64,000 nucleotides of DNA from Zopfochytrium polystomum (GCA_025765615.1 JAIVFJ010000024.1:1-64000), one strand, 5' to 3'. Positions 21,968 through 34,800 are shown, counted from the first letter of the stretch. The notes: generated from the letters alone by a model not told the origin. Program-made: numbers and translations.

Positions 21968-24538
21968 ATGAACGACGCCCGCGCCGCGCCCCGCTCCGCA
22001 TCTTCCTCCTCACTGTCGTCGTCGTCTGCAGCGGCGGCAGCGGCGGCGGCCGCGGCCGCACCGTCCCGCGGCCAGTCGCCGATCCACTCGCCGCGCCCGC
22101 CGCCGCGCTCGCAGCAGCACCAGCACCACTCGCGCGCCGGCTCGGCCGCCAGCCTCGCCGCGCTCAGCGGCGCGCCGCGCGCCCCCTCCGCCACCGCCGC
22201 CGCCGTCGCCGGCCGCACCAGCAGCGCCGCGTCGTCGCTGGCGCACTCGCGCGCCGGGTCCGCCGCGCGGCTCGCGCCCGTGACGGGGCCCGGCGCAAAG
22301 TACCTCAAGTCTGCGGGTGCGTCGCGCGAGGGCCTCGCCGCTCCAGGCGGCGGCGGCGGCGGCGTTGACGCGGGCGGCTCGCGGTTCGTGACGACGACCG
22401 GGGGGGCGACGACGGCGACGACGGCGGCGGAGATCCTGGCGGAGCAGCGCGCGGCGGCGGCGGCGGCGGCGGCGGGGGCCAGCGGGTCGCGGCCGGTGTC
22501 GGCGAAACAGGGGCGGCCTGGGACGGCTGCGGCGGCGGCCGCGACGGCGGAGGAAGCGGGCGGGCAGGAGGGTGCGACGACGACGACGACGACGACGACG
22601 GGGTCGCGGTCGGGGTCGGCGGCGAAGCGCGTAGGGCTCGGCGTGGCGGACCGCGAGCTGCGGGTGTCGGCCACAGCGACGTCGGGCGTGGTGGCGCGGC
22701 GGCGGCGGGAGGCGGCGGCGCGGCGGGAGCCGGCGGTGGTTGCAGGCGGGTTCCCGCGGTTCGCCGACTGGGTCGGGTACTTTGTGCCGCCGGGGCTCGC
22801 CGTGCCCGTCCGGCTGTTTTACGACGTTTCCGTCGCCGTCGACCTCGACGGCGCGCTCGTCGGCGAGCCACGCGAGTTTGCCAGCGCCGCCGCCGCCGCC
22901 GCCGGCCGTGGACTGTGCTCGGGTAAAGTTGGGGCCCGAGGGGGAGTTTGGGAGGGGAGCGGGGAAAGCGGGGTTTGCTAAGCCTACAATTTCAACAAAA
23001 AGGCCAAGTGTCGGCGTCGTCGACGGGCGCGTCGGGCCCGAGCGTCAACTTTTCGGACAACGACAAGCACTTTGACGGCGTGTACGCCGAGTCGCGCGGC
23101 ATCAGCGGGCACTGGTACCACAACACGTCGGCGACGGCCGCGGCGCCGCCGTCCGTGTACGCGCCGACGCGCGTCAGCGTGAGCAACGCGCTGCTGCGCG
23201 GCAAGTTCTGCCTCCTGCGCGTCGTCGCGGCGGAACCCGCCGCCGGACGGGCGTCGAGCGCCGAAGCCGGCAGTGGTGGCGGTGCGAGCGGAGTCCTGGA
23301 GACGGCCGAGGCGGCGACGGCTTCGGCGTCGGGCGTGGTGAAAGGCTTCAACGCGGGGCTGACGGCGGTGCTGTTCCGCGCGGGCCGGTGGGCCGGGTGC
23401 TGCTGGAACGAGGCGGAGAGCGCGTGGGAGTTTGTCGAGTTTCCGTGGCTCGAGGTGCGCGGGGAGGACGTATACGGGAAAGACCAGACGGCGGAGACGG
23501 ACGGCAGTTTCAAGACGACTCGAGGTGATGGGCGCTGCGCCCAAACCCGTCGAATCTTCCCGTTCCAAGCTCCCTTCTCTCTGACTCTTTTGTATATTTT
23601 TCTCTTTTGTTTGTTCGTCCAACCCTAGGCACCTTTGTCCCGAAAACCGGCCACATCAAGCTGTTCGTGACCTCGTGGCCCCTCGCAGACCCCACGGTTC
23701 CCATCGTTTCAGTGTACAGCGGCCGCGTCGTTCCGAAAACGGGTCACGTGCGTGGGCTTTTCGCGCGGAGCGACGATTCGGGACTGGAGGATGTTCTTGT
23801 GGAGCTGGAAGAAGACGAGGCGACCGCTGCAATGTCGTCGAACATGGCGTCGCAGGCTTTGGAGAATGGAGCATCATTCAGAATGTGGCCTGTTGAAGGT
23901 AACGACAAGAATGAATGGATTGAAGACCTGTATGCAAAGGAACAAGGTACTGCCTGTGCTGTTTTGCTTGGGTTGAAGTTGGAGGACCATGGAAACTACC
24001 TTTGTTTACAAAAACTGATTAATCCCTTTCTCGCTTTCGCCATTCAGACTCCACTGGCTTTCCAATAATGAACGGCAAGTGGACAGGAGCGTGGATTTAT
24101 CAAAACGGAGTCAAAGCTCCAGACAACTGCGTCTGGAACATCAAGTTTTCGCCTTCTTGCAACCGGATTGTTGGTTCTGGGTGGGTGATGCCACAGCGTC
24201 TGCTGCCATACGCGTTCCTCACCTGCGATCAACACAGAATAAGCCACATTGATGGGCTGGAAGAAAAGTTCTTCTGCGATGGTAGGTTCACGGGGTCGTT
24301 CGTGATCATGAATATCGAGCTCGACGGAGGACATTAACGGTTTGTGTGGTGTACAAAAACAGGGACTTTCGACCCCGAGACGAAGCGTGTCAAGCTTGTG
24401 CAAACATTTACGGCCACCCTGACGGTCTACGTTTTCAACTTGACGTTGCAGCCGGACGGCAAAATGGAAGGAACTGGTAGCTCCAAGGACGACTCGGACG
24501 GGCTTGTTGTTGAATTTGTGCTCAAGCCATCCTCGTAG
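21968..24538 (+). CDS. Unrecognised protein with tandem beta-rich modules
   Basis: Not assigned to a family. Five exons join in phase: 21968-22922, 23003-23524, 23629-23946, 24048-24281, 24363-24538. Residues 1-255 are Ala/Gly/Ser/Thr low complexity. The rest looks folded and beta-rich. FADWVGYFVPPG and GISGHWYHN in the first half echo NGKWTGAWIYQNG and GTFDPETKRVKLV in the second. A phrase recurs in one exon, GTFVPKTGHIKLF and GRVVPKTGHVRGLF. The spacing of G-W-G-Y/W and G-F/V-x-P-x-T-x-x-V/I elements suggests repeated small barrels or sandwiches. This is inference. No signal peptide or TM helix is seen. Only about 270 nt separate it from TDP1, so promoter sequence is short. Codon use is as GC-rich as its neighbours. 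Confidence 0.75.
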
Positions 24539-24580
24539 GACGCTTTCTGGTACAAATAACGGGAGTAGCTTGAACAAGTC

Positions 24581-24583
<3 letters not shown>

Positions 24584-24623
<40 letters not shown>

Positions 24624-24632
24624 TGTGTGAGT
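24584..24632. repeat. (GT)n microsatellite 3' of the 22-24.5 kb gene
   Basis: GT dinucleotides degenerate into GTGAGTGAGTG. They lie about 45 nt after the stop codon. Confidence 0.95.
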
Positions 24633-24776
24633 GAGTGTCTCGGAATATTAAAGTAGTGATATGTATGGAAATCTGCTAAGAGCTTTATACGAAAGGAGGT
24701 GTTGGTGAATTGGCACCCGAGGTGTTCGAGGGAGTGCTCCTCGCCGCTTTCACCAGCCAGCCGAAAAGAACGAAAG

Positions 24777-26927
24777 ATGTCTTCGCGCAATGGGCGGGCT
24801 TTGTCGCCAGACCGTACCCGCCACCCACCGCAGCCTGCCCCAGCCGCTGCTGACCCACGGCCGACCGCCCTGCCGCTGAAGCCACCGCTGAAACTAGTGT
24901 CGCCTCAGCGTCGACCAGCCGCATCCCGCCTACCCATCGCGGTCGCATGGACGCCCGGCGGCGCTGACGGCGGCAACTCGCGATCTGCTCAACCCGCCGC
25001 CGCGAATGCAACGTCGACCACCGATCGACAGGACCCAGCGGAAGAGAAGCATGCGTTGGGTCACAGATGGTTCGCAGGCGCTGAACAGAGCGACGCCGGA
25101 GAAAAGGTGCTTGACGAGCTCACGGAGCTCACCGCCGAGCTCTCAGAGATTGGCCTTGGGATGCTCGACGATGAGGCGAACGAGAACAAGGACGCGATCG
25201 TGCCCCAGCAGCAGCAGAGGGAGTGGGGCGGGGGCGGGCTCGCTCCGTCCTGGATCGATTCAAGCATATTGGAGGATGGCACAGATGCCCCAGGGGGCAA
25301 CCTACTACCGGTGGAGGACACCCGGCATCTCGGAGATGGAGTCGGGCCGAGCGATTGGGCGGACGCGAGTTTCGGTGAGGTCGAGTTCACCAGCCACGAT
25401 TTCGGGGTCGGATCGGGGCTGTCGGACTTTCAGGTGCAGCAGTTTTGCGTGGCGTCTGCGGCCGAGGCTGGGCAAGCGGACGCTCGCACTTCGCCAAACC
25501 CGCGAGAGACCACTGCGGCCGAGGATCCGTCGAGACAAGACCCAGCGATCCACCAGAAGCTGCCGACCCGCTCGCAATCTCAAGAAATCAGCACACAAAC
25601 CCATTCACCATACCACGAACGGTGGAGCAGCCGTCCGCTCGACGAATGCGAGGACGACATCAAAAGCACAGGCGCTTTAAGCGACGTTCACGTGCACCAC
25701 TACTTTCACATTTTAACAAGCCCTGGCGGCGAGTCGTCCTCGCGCTCATCATCCTTCTCGACACAGCAGTACGATCGGCGGAGCGGGACCGACTATGAAT
25801 TCGACAGAGTGGACATGCGGAGGCGAGAATCTTTGACGTCCCTTCCGCCGAGCTCTCCAAAGTCCATTTCGATCAGTCCTGTTAAGCGATTTTCCGCAGG
25901 GAATCTGCACATTGATGTGGCAGTGGAGGCTCGTCTCTTGCCACCGCTAGGACCCTCGTCAGCCTCGGCAATTGTTACAGCGCGCGGCTTATCGTCATCG
26001 AGGAGCACAGTTTTGGCAATCGATGATGTTGAACGAAACAAAGCGGCAAGCGACGCAAAGAAGCGACCACATGAACCCGCGACCACGACTGCAGACGAAT
26101 TTGAAACTCCGATCCGTTCAGACTTCCGCTTGGGAAATTCGTCTACCGCGTCGTCCGATTCCGCGGCGAATAAAAATGGCGTCCACGACGGCGAATCTCC
26201 AAGGTTTTATATTTCCGCAGACGACAGTGGTGACTTTATCATGACCGGACTGGACGAGGCTGACCTGTACTCCGACACTACAAACGACGGGGAAGAAACG
26301 GTGCCCCGACCCGCTTACATCGAGGAAAGCCAACCTGCCACCCGGCCCCGCGCACCCTCTGCGTGCCGACTGACAGCCAACTCGACGCCTGAACGAACGT
26401 CCCATTTTTTCGAGCCGCGGATAGATCATCGACGCATCCACTCTGACCCCGGAAACGGCTTTGAACCACCTCGCATAGTCCGCCCAGTAGAGCCCTCCGA
26501 GTCCAGCGAGAATATGGACGCTGCTTTCACACCAGCGTCCGCGGCGGCGACTCTGATTGGAAGCAGCAGCAGCAGGATGTCCGCTGTCGCCAGTGCGCTT
26601 CCAAATACGTCTCGTGCGGCGGCAAGGGGGGGAATCGGCCCAACAGTTCCTCCGCGACCTACGTCCTCTTTGGCAAGTCGCACCGATCGTGCTGCTTCGG
26701 CCGCCACAGGCACTGGAACCGCAACCTCGTTGTCGCCGCGTTCTCCACCTCACGAGCCGGGAGCCGCCAGTGCTTTAAATCGACTGGAAATCGAGACGGA
26801 GCTGATGGCTTTGAGGCGCAGGGACACTGAGATGCATGGGAGAATGATTAAGTTGCGGCAAACAGTGGCCGAAATGTGGCGAATGGCAGGACCAAAGCCG
26901 GGGTTGGCTGTTGAGTTTGAAGGTTGA
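24777..26927 (+). CDS. Unrecognised, mostly disordered 716-aa protein
   Basis: Single-exon ORF, unusual here since most neighbours have introns. ATG 24777 (MSSRNGRALSPDR) is chosen; upstream codons in frame have no ATG. The sequence is Ser/Pro/Arg/Asp rich with many SP and basic RxxS sites, suggesting phosphoregulation. Short semi-ordered islands occur: VLDELTELTAELSEIGLGML, a VHVHHYFHI stretch, and SPRFYISADDSGDFIMTG. The last 50 residues form a probable coiled coil (LNRLEIETELMALRRRDTEM, then HGRMIKLRQTVAEMWRM). This layout resembles cytoskeletal or polarity adaptors, but no family was recognised. Confidence 0.75.
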   Translation: MSSRNGRALSPDRTRHPPQPAPAAADPRPTALPLKPPLKLVSPQRRPAASRLPIAVAWTPGGADGGNSRSAQPAAANATSTTDRQDPAEEKHALGHRWFAGAEQSDAGEKVLDELTELTAELSEIGLGMLDDEANENKDAIVPQQQQREWGGGGLAPSWIDSSILEDGTDAPGGNLLPVEDTRHLGDGVGPSDWADASFGEVEFTSHDFGVGSGLSDFQVQQFCVASAAEAGQADARTSPNPRETTAAEDPSRQDPAIHQKLPTRSQSQEISTQTHSPYHERWSSRPLDECEDDIKSTGALSDVHVHHYFHILTSPGGESSSRSSSFSTQQYDRRSGTDYEFDRVDMRRRESLTSLPPSSPKSISISPVKRFSAGNLHIDVAVEARLLPPLGPSSASAIVTARGLSSSRSTVLAIDDVERNKAASDAKKRPHEPATTTADEFETPIRSDFRLGNSSTASSDSAANKNGVHDGESPRFYISADDSGDFIMTGLDEADLYSDTTNDGEETVPRPAYIEESQPATRPRAPSACRLTANSTPERTSHFFEPRIDHRRIHSDPGNGFEPPRIVRPVEPSESSENMDAAFTPASAAATLIGSSSSRMSAVASALPNTSRAAARGGIGPTVPPRPTSSLASRTDRAASAATGTGTATSLSPRSPPHEPGAASALNRLEIETELMALRRRDTEMHGRMIKLRQTVAEMWRMAGPKPGLAVEFEG

Positions 26928-27054
26928 CCATATATTTTGCACTACTTTTCCACCATAATTGTTTTTTTGTTGAAACAACGAATCAGAAAGCAACGCATTC
27001 ATGGAGGTTAGAGCTCCAAAGTAAAAAACAGAGGAATGCAACTGCTTATCGCAT

Positions 27055-28558
27055 CTAGTGCGACTTCAAAAAATCGGCAACCTCGAAAACATCCGAGCCC
27101 GCCTTTTTCGTGATGATGCCCTTCTCCGTAGCAATGGCTGAAATGAGGGAAGCGGGTGTAACATCGAAAGACGGGTTCCAAACGTTGATGCCCTTTGCAG
27201 CAATGTGGACCGTCTCGATTTCACCAGTAGCACCGCCGACCTTTTCGCCGCGGATTGTAACGACTTCAGCACCAGCGCGCTGCTCGATCGGGATTTGGGC
27301 CCCAGATGCGAGAGAGAGGTCAATAGACGTTGACGGGGCTGCGACGATGAACTGAACGCCGTGGAACTTGGCGGTGATCGCAAGCTGGTACGTGCCTATC
27401 TTGTTTGCGGTGTCTCCGTTGGCTGCAACTCTGCATATGATATGTTAGTTTCGTGGAGCCTTTGGAGAAATGGCGAGGGAGACGAACCGGTCAGCACCAA
27501 CAACGATAGCACTTATGTTCTTATCCTTCAAAAGAGCCGACGCCATGCTGTCCGTGATCAGCGTAGCGGGGATGTTTTCGTACACAAGCTCGTAGGCTGT
27601 CAGCCTTCCACCTTGGTTGTACGGTCGAGTCTCCGTGCAGTAAACATGGTCAAGGCGGCCGGTAGCATGCAAGTCGCGAATAATACCCAGAGCGGTGCCC
27701 TGAAAGTCCATACTTTGCTTTTAGCAAATACAGTGAAGGACATCAGCACGAAAGCACCAACCCATCCAGCTGTTGCCAAACTTCCAGTGTTGCAGTGGGT
27801 AACGATGCGGACGTTGGAGGACGAAGCGGCGTCCAAAATGAACTTGGCTCCGCAAGCGCCAATGTTCTTGTTGTCCTGGATGTCTCTTTCCAGCATGTCC
27901 TCGGCCTCTTTGAGGTACGCATTCACGACGTCTTCTGCAGACGCTCCGGCGACGGATGCGGCCGATGTCACAAGAGCGTCGAAGCGGTTGGCCGCTTCGA
28001 AGAGGTTGACCGCGGTCGGGCGCGACTCTCGGAGGTACGCGAGCTGCGCTTTGATAAACTCGGCCGCGCTGGCAGCCGTCGGAAACGCATCGGTCGCTGG
28101 TCGGTTGCGAAGCTCCACGACAAGCGAGAGAGCAGCGACGATCGCAATGGCAGGCGCTGAGTGGGAAAAGATGAGGGGGACACACGTAGATGGTTCTGGA
28201 CATGACATACCTCCGCGGACCTGTGTGGACGGCGAGGGTTCGGGGGGTATTGGTAAAGTTAGGAGCAGCCAGTTAAAACCACTGCCGTTTATACCTTCAT
28301 TGTCCTGATGGCGTCGAAGCCATCCTTGACGCCGTTCACAGAGTCGTAGACGCTCTGGAAGGGGAGAAGCAGCTGGTTCAGGATCTGGAGCGACCCTGTG
28401 CGGTTTCGGGGGGCCAGAAGGAAGCTTCAATTCGAATGCGCCGAGGAAAGCAGAGAGGCCCTCGCGAGATGGGGCGCGCCGCTGCGTAGTTTACCTTTCT
28501 CGTACTTGATCGCCTGCAGCGTGCGACCAGCGGCAACGGTGGAGGAGGATGACGCCAT
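27055..28558 (-). CDS. MRI1: Methylthioribose-1-phosphate isomerase
   Basis: Converts 5-methylthioribose-1-phosphate to the ribulose form in the methionine salvage pathway; eIF2B-alpha-like fold. Six exons join exactly in phase to 385 aa: 28558-28495, 28395-28295, 28220-28211, 28156-27762, 27699-27488, 27430-27055. The signature [15 protein letters not shown] is assembled across the 10-nt third exon. [26 protein letters not shown] and [20 protein letters not shown] contain the expected catalytic Cys region, and [13 protein letters not shown] plus [20 protein letters not shown] contain the catalytic Asp. The C-terminus is [10 protein letters not shown]. The usual ATAGYGTALG reads AGWGTALG with the splice chosen. 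It shares a 317-nt divergent upstream region with CSF1. Confidence 0.95.
28211..28220 (-). other. MRI1: 10-nt microexon of MRI1
   Basis: On the minus strand CCACACAG precedes GTCCGCGGAG, which is followed by GTATGTCATG. The ten bases encode V-R-G plus the first base of Ala. They are required to build the universal RGAPAIA motif with the next exon. Confidence 0.88.
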
Positions 28559-28667
28559 ATTGTCAGTGGGTTGCGTTGAAGAAAGCGGCCGACAAAGAAT
28601 GGGAGAGAGAGAGAGAGAGACAGAGAGCGAGAGAGAGAGACAGAGAGCGAGAGAGCGAGAGAGAGAG

Positions 28668-28744
<77 letters not shown>

Positions 28745-28875
28745 GAGAGAAAAGCCACCCACAAACACCCACCTCCGTCAGTCGCCATTTCTGGAGGGGC
28801 TCACTGCACTGGCCGATCGCAGATTGATCGATCTCGCCCTCGTGCGCGCCGAGAGGCGCCGACCTGTCCTCCAGA
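28559..28875. promoter_or_regulatory. Divergent promoter region of MRI1 and CSF1 with (GA)n tract
   Basis: A (GA)n block with a few AC and GC interruptions spans about 28599-28747 (roughly 150 nt). On the MRI1 sense strand it is (TC)n ending about 40 nt before the ATG. The CSF1 ATG is about 130 nt beyond the other end. Confidence 0.75.
28599..28747. repeat. (GA)n microsatellite
   Basis: Nearly perfect GA dinucleotides, longest pure run about 28670-28738. The long Ser-Leu or Glu-Arg frames through it are translation artefacts. Confidence 0.97.
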
Positions 28876-31800
28876 ATGGCAACATCAACTACATCAACCA
28901 TGGCGGCGGCGTCAGCTGCTTCGTCTTCGTCGCCCACATCCACATCTCCCGTCGACGACATCCTTGCAAATAACTGTGAGTAAACGGTCACTCTTTTAGA
29001 TCGACTGTTTATGCGGATGGCCGTTGATTGTCTCGGAACCCGTTGGTTGAAACGACGCATGCAGCTCACCTCTTCACGTTCGGCGCTTACTCGATTGCAA
29101 TAACGATCATCTCGCTGCTGTATTTCTTTCACGTCAATCGCATCTTTGCAAAGGCCGTGTCGTCCGTCGCATGCTTTTACCTGTGGCAGCGCAGAAAGAT
29201 CTGGATCGCTGTTGGTAAGTCTTCCCTGTTAATGTTCTTCCGCGGATAACTCCTATATGGACAGATTCCTTGGCGTTTCTGCCCCTTACTGGAAAGATCA
29301 TGTTCAAAGGATTCCGATACAAGTATGCTGAAAAGCAATTCCGGAGAGGCCGTGTTCTTATCCCATCTTTTGCAGGTCACGGAACATGTCCATACACATA
29401 CTTCGGGGCCATATTACATTCCGGTACTGGCTTCCCCGAGTGCGAGAGGACTTTACAGACAAAGGCCGCGAGTCAACGCTTCCGTGCCGGATAAAAATTC
29501 GTCTGGACGGCTTCGAATGGTTTATTTACAACAGATCCGAAGCATACGACTACATCAGCCAACTGCTTGCTCGAGAGAGGGGAGCCTCTCCGCCGGACGT
29601 GTTGCCAAAGGACTCTGAAAGGCGCTCCGGAGACTGTCATAACGGGAACGATGACGGCCGTCGGAGCAAGGATGGGGAAAGACCCTCGCAATCGCGCAGG
29701 GCGGACTTTCTCAGCAGGTGGCTCCCCCTGGAAATTGTTGGAACAAAGGGTGCCATATCAATTGGAAACAACGACCTTCCCACTATGATCATTGCACACT
29801 ACAGCAAGATGACTGGCACGTTTGGTCTTGAAAAGGTTTAGTGCACGAGACTTGCTCGCATTTGTTGACTAGAAGCTGTCCGATAGCCCAAATCTTCGCT
29901 CGACACTGGAAGGTCCTATTTATCAGCAAAGCTGAGCGACTGCAAGATCAATTATCGTCAGAACCACGATTACCGGGAGCCGCGCTTAAACCAGGCTGCC
30001 CGGCAACGCCAAGCGTGGGTTTTCGGTGTCTTTGTGGCCCTTCTCACCTTTTCTGTAGTTCGGCGCAAAGACTGCGCCCAAAGCGTGGCTGGTTCCCCTG
30101 GTTTAGAAAGCGGTCTGGTGACGATATTGAAATGAGAGATATTCTTGATGATGGCTGGGCAGGACTGCCTCGTTACAATGTGGGCGAAGATGACAACCCT
30201 TTGAGCGCGCGTGGCGCCATCGATGAGTATGCGCGGAACGACGAATTTGTCTCGACGGACCTTTTGTCTTTGTACTATTATGTGGAAGAAGCAGGTACGA
30301 TCTCAGGCCAGATGATGAGACGTTGTGCTGATTGGAAATCAGGCTACGTGGAGGCGGAGGGTGACGAGAGTGCTGAAGATCCTCAATGGGGGATTGAGCT
30401 TGGTCTGTCAGATGCAAACATTTGGTACGGCCCATGGACAGCACGGCAAAGGTTTGTTCGTGTCGTTTCGATTCACCTTACTCTCCACTTAGGTCAATGC
30501 TGCTGGACTACCTATTCCCTTCCTCCTTCCGGAATTCGGAGCCTCGAGAACGACTTGGGATAGGAAGCCAACGCCTTTTTTCAGCTTTTCAACTGCGAAT
30601 TTTCCTTACTGGAAAGGCCACTATTCGTATTCCTTTCCGTGAAGAGTCGAAGGTAAGTTTTTGTTAAAAAAGGCCAGCACTGAATCAAGGGTGCAGAACT
30701 GGAAATACACCGATGTTGCGAACGAGGCAACCAGGACTCCAGGCTGGATTGACGTAAAGCTGAAAGGCGACTCTTCTCTGGACATTTCGTTACCCATACT
30801 TGCAGGGGCGCATGGTTACGAATCGAGTCTGAGGGCCTTCCTCTCTGATGCAACATTAGAATCCAGCCTGAACTACAGCGAGATGCTTTCGGCCAAATGC
30901 ATTGAGGTTGGCACCAGTGGGCATCCACAGTTCGCTCATTACAGTTCTAGATCCAAGGAGACATTCCCTCTCCTTTGAAATGGAACAGCGAGCGACAATG
31001 GAAATTTACGATTGCTGTCTCTGACTCTCGAGCATTCCTCCTTCGTGATCATATCACGATGATCCAAGACCTCATCAAAGATTTCTCATCCGGGCCGCCA
31101 GTAGAAGCGGCATTCTTTGTTCCCATCGCTTATGAATTCAAGTTTGACTTTAGGAACCTTGAGTGTATGCTGTGCGTTAATCAGAACAATATCATCTATC
31201 AAGCCAATGATTTCGCGGAAAACAGTGAGAAGTGCTTTGCCTTCGATCTTGCTCTCACAGTCACCTAGCTTTCCAAATTGTACAGGTGGAATCTGCTGCT
31301 ATTTCACTAGATATACCTCTCTATCTTTTTGAGCCTGTTACCAACGTTGTATCATTCGCCGTGGAAGCCTGTAAAGGCAAAGCTCGAATGTCTTTTCCTG
31401 CCTGCCATACCGTCGCGGCCTTTTCTACACCCGATGCGCTTGATGTTGGTGTGATTGAGTCGATTAGACTGACAGGAAGTTACGAGTATTTCCGTGAGAT
31501 AAGCGCGTTGGCAACGGACGTTCTGAATCTAGATATTGAAGTACAGTATTCTTCGTTCGTGGTTCCTCGCTCGCAAGGCTCTCAGCCTGACTCCCTTGGT
31601 CCCTAGGCTTCGCGAACATCGTTTAAATTGTACGGCCATCTCATTCGCGCCTTTATTTATCTGGCCGGAAACTATTTTGGCGATTTTACGAGCTCTATCA
31701 CCAATGAGGAATACAAGTTTCGCGTGGCTGACCGTGAAAGATATAACCGCTATATCTCCAAGAAAAACGCACTAAAGAGTCCAGAAAATGAATTCGAGCT

Positions 31801-34800
31801 GCGACTTCGAGTTAAAGCTAACGATGCCGCAATCATACTGCCAGAGAATATGTACAGTTGCCGGAATGCCCTTGTTGTCCGAGTTGGCGAGGGCTATCTT
31901 TACAACGTGAACAATTCTTATACCCACAGTAAGTGCGAACTACTTTCAGAAACATGGATACTGCGCTTACATTTGTCAAGCTCTTGACATTAGTGTCGGA
32001 GCAGCAAGAGTTGAGCACCTAACAATGTTCAATGGTGACTACATGGCCCTACTTGATAGATTGACGGAAGATCCAAACAACTTCGTGCAAGTTGATGGTA
32101 AGTTCGAAGAACGTAATACCAAAGACTAATGTGTGTGAAGGCGTGGATGTCTCCTGCGTTCGTCTGTTCGGCCCAAAGCCTGATTACCATTGTTACGCAG
32201 CTGACTGGCGCCTCTCCACGGAAACTATCACTGGCGCAGTCCAGCCTAGTTTCCTTATTGGGGCCCTGTCCGCTGTTGAGTCCTTTGTTTTGCATTTTAG
32301 TGATCAAGAAGACCATCTTCCATTCGACCCTGACTTTCCGGAAGTGGATACGTTTCATATTACGACGAAGCCTATAAAAGTATCCGTTCTAGGCCAGGAC
32401 TCCATCTCCTCCATCTCACTCTCACAAGGCTTTGAATTTCACTGGGACAACTTCATTCGAGCATCGTGGACGAGTCGTTTGGTCGCGAATGTGCCAAACC
32501 TATCAGTGTCGTCCCTCGTTTTCACAGGGGAAGAGTACAACGCACAAAGCTTCGCCGAAGTGTTCAGCTTCGAAAGTTCGCCCTCAGTGGCTTTGTATTC
32601 CAGGTCTCCTGATCTAGAAAAACTCCGTCGGGCTCAACGAAAGTTTGTGATTGAGGAGGATTTACTCACAGGAAGATTTTCGAACACGCTCTTAGCGTGC
32701 GAAGGAGATCTGGATGCGCGAGACCGGCTGTCTCTGTATCCGCAAGCAAAGCTTAACCCCGCTTTTGCTGAATTCATTCCTCCATTTCCTCTGATTCCAG
32801 CAAGTAGAGCGAATGGGAGGAACGGAAAGAGGCGGGGGTCGCACTATAGAGCTCAGACAGAGTAAGGCGTCGAATTCGTTGTGGCTCTTGCTAACTAACA
32901 TGATCTGCGTGAAGAACTTCGAATTTCAGTTTTAAAGACTGGAGGAATGTCGAGTCTGCCAAATGGGCGTCAACTACTGGTACAACTCACCGCGGTCGTA
33001 ACTCTACCAGCCCTCCGAGTCTTGGCTTCTCATCGGCTTCGTCGGTACCATACAAGTCGTTTCTAAGACAGTACTCGTTCCACAGTGGCAATCATTTGTT
33101 CTCTTTTTCTGAGAGCTCTGATTTCTTGCGGTCATCCGACTCTCGACCGAATGGGCTTTATGCCAGTGGCTTTGGAAATGAACGCGAAGACTCGGACCCA
33201 CTCAAATTTGCCAACTCTAAGAACGGAAGCACAATACTGAGCTTCCATGATCGCACAGGAATCAAAATTGTCTGCACTCCACTCATGCTGAACGTGCTGA
33301 AGAGCTTTTTTGAAAGTACTGGAGGCACAGTGAGTCAAACATTTTATCCACGCAAAACTGGTCTTGACTTAAATTTGGACAGGATGAACTTGAGACAGTT
33401 CTAGACAGAATTCAGCGCAATTATACCAACTCGGTGCTTGCAGAGAAAACGCCAAGTACGCCGGGTTCCTTCTGCTTAACTGCTTCCGTCCCTGTAGTAC
33501 AGGTTGTTTCAATCCAGGATATGTTCCTTCCAAAGGAGGCAACTTTCCTCACAGACGACAATCTGCTTTTCCCGTCAAGGCACTCAGACGCCGCGCTCTG
33601 CTCAGCGGAGCTGATCGTAGAGGACATTCGGACCAGTTTGTATCTTGACATGAAGGCCGATCGTTCTGGCGCTACAAAGTTTTCGGATGTGAAACTCTCA
33701 GCGGACGTGCAAACGGTGAAAGCTAACATGCGGTAAACACATTTTAGAAACACACTGGACCTAAATCTGAGTTTGCACAGGTATTTGGGCGACCTACGCG
33801 ACGTTGGTATCGTCGGAATACCTTCGTCGATGCACCACTTCACGAGCTCGCGCCTACTTGACACACCCATCGTTTCCAGCTCTCCAATTGTTCTGGACAT
33901 ATATGTCTCCGGATTAAGTGCTGTCGGAGTCATGGAGCAGAAGTCGAGTGTCAAGGACAGCATTTTAGCAGTGAAGTGCGACGTTGATGAGCTCAACGTT
34001 GTGACTGTGAATCAAAGCGGGGAGATTGCCTTTGGAGCAGCTTCAACGTGGACGAACATCTACAGAGAGCTGCAGCGAATATCAATCCGTCTCGCCCGTG
34101 AGAGAGATCGCCGCGAAGAGGAGCTTATCTATGCAATCATCGGAGCGAGTAGGGCACTGCAACTGTCGGCAGTAACTCGGTCGTCTGTTCCCGGGGACCC
34201 ACTGTTCTTGGTTGTACCATCAAGTACTTGGCTGCTTGGAAGCAATCGCGTTCATCAAAAAGACCGTGGATGGAAGCTTATGTGCCACATTCGACATTGC
34301 TACAAGACCCTCGGAGTTCCAGCAGTTTCGCAGTTCCTTACAGACCAGGTCGAACTTAAATCTTTCAACTCAAAGGCAATGCTTCAAAAAGTTGTGCAGT
34401 GGCTGAGCAAGTGGCGCTCTTGGGAAAATCAGCCGATCTCCGAATCCAAATTCCTTCATGCAGTGTTTATCCGCGCCCAAAAACCAGCAGGGGTTGATTT
34501 GAGCTCAAGGGAAGTCAGTGTCTTGCTTAATAGCCACGTATCCTGCGTGATGAGGAAGTTTTTGGTCACCATTTTCGAACCGGAAGCCGAAGACAATGTG
34601 CTGAATATTTCGCCACTGAAGTTTGACCTGGACAGTCGATTGCAAGACCGTGTAAAGGTTGGAACACTGCCCAAATCAGTCAAAACAGGCAACAGCGGAC
34701 AATTGGTACCTGGTAGAGCCCCAAGCAATTCAGGAAACACTCAAACTGTAGACTTGAAAGCGCGTCTCTCTGTTCAAGACGTTCTCGTTTCACTAAATAT

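Noticed and set aside
28398..28973. ORFs of Glu-Arg or Ser-Leu repeats across the (GA)n tract on both strands
   Set aside because: They are translations of a dinucleotide repeat; the flanking sequence belongs to MRI1 exon 1, the promoter and CSF1 exon 1 in other frames.
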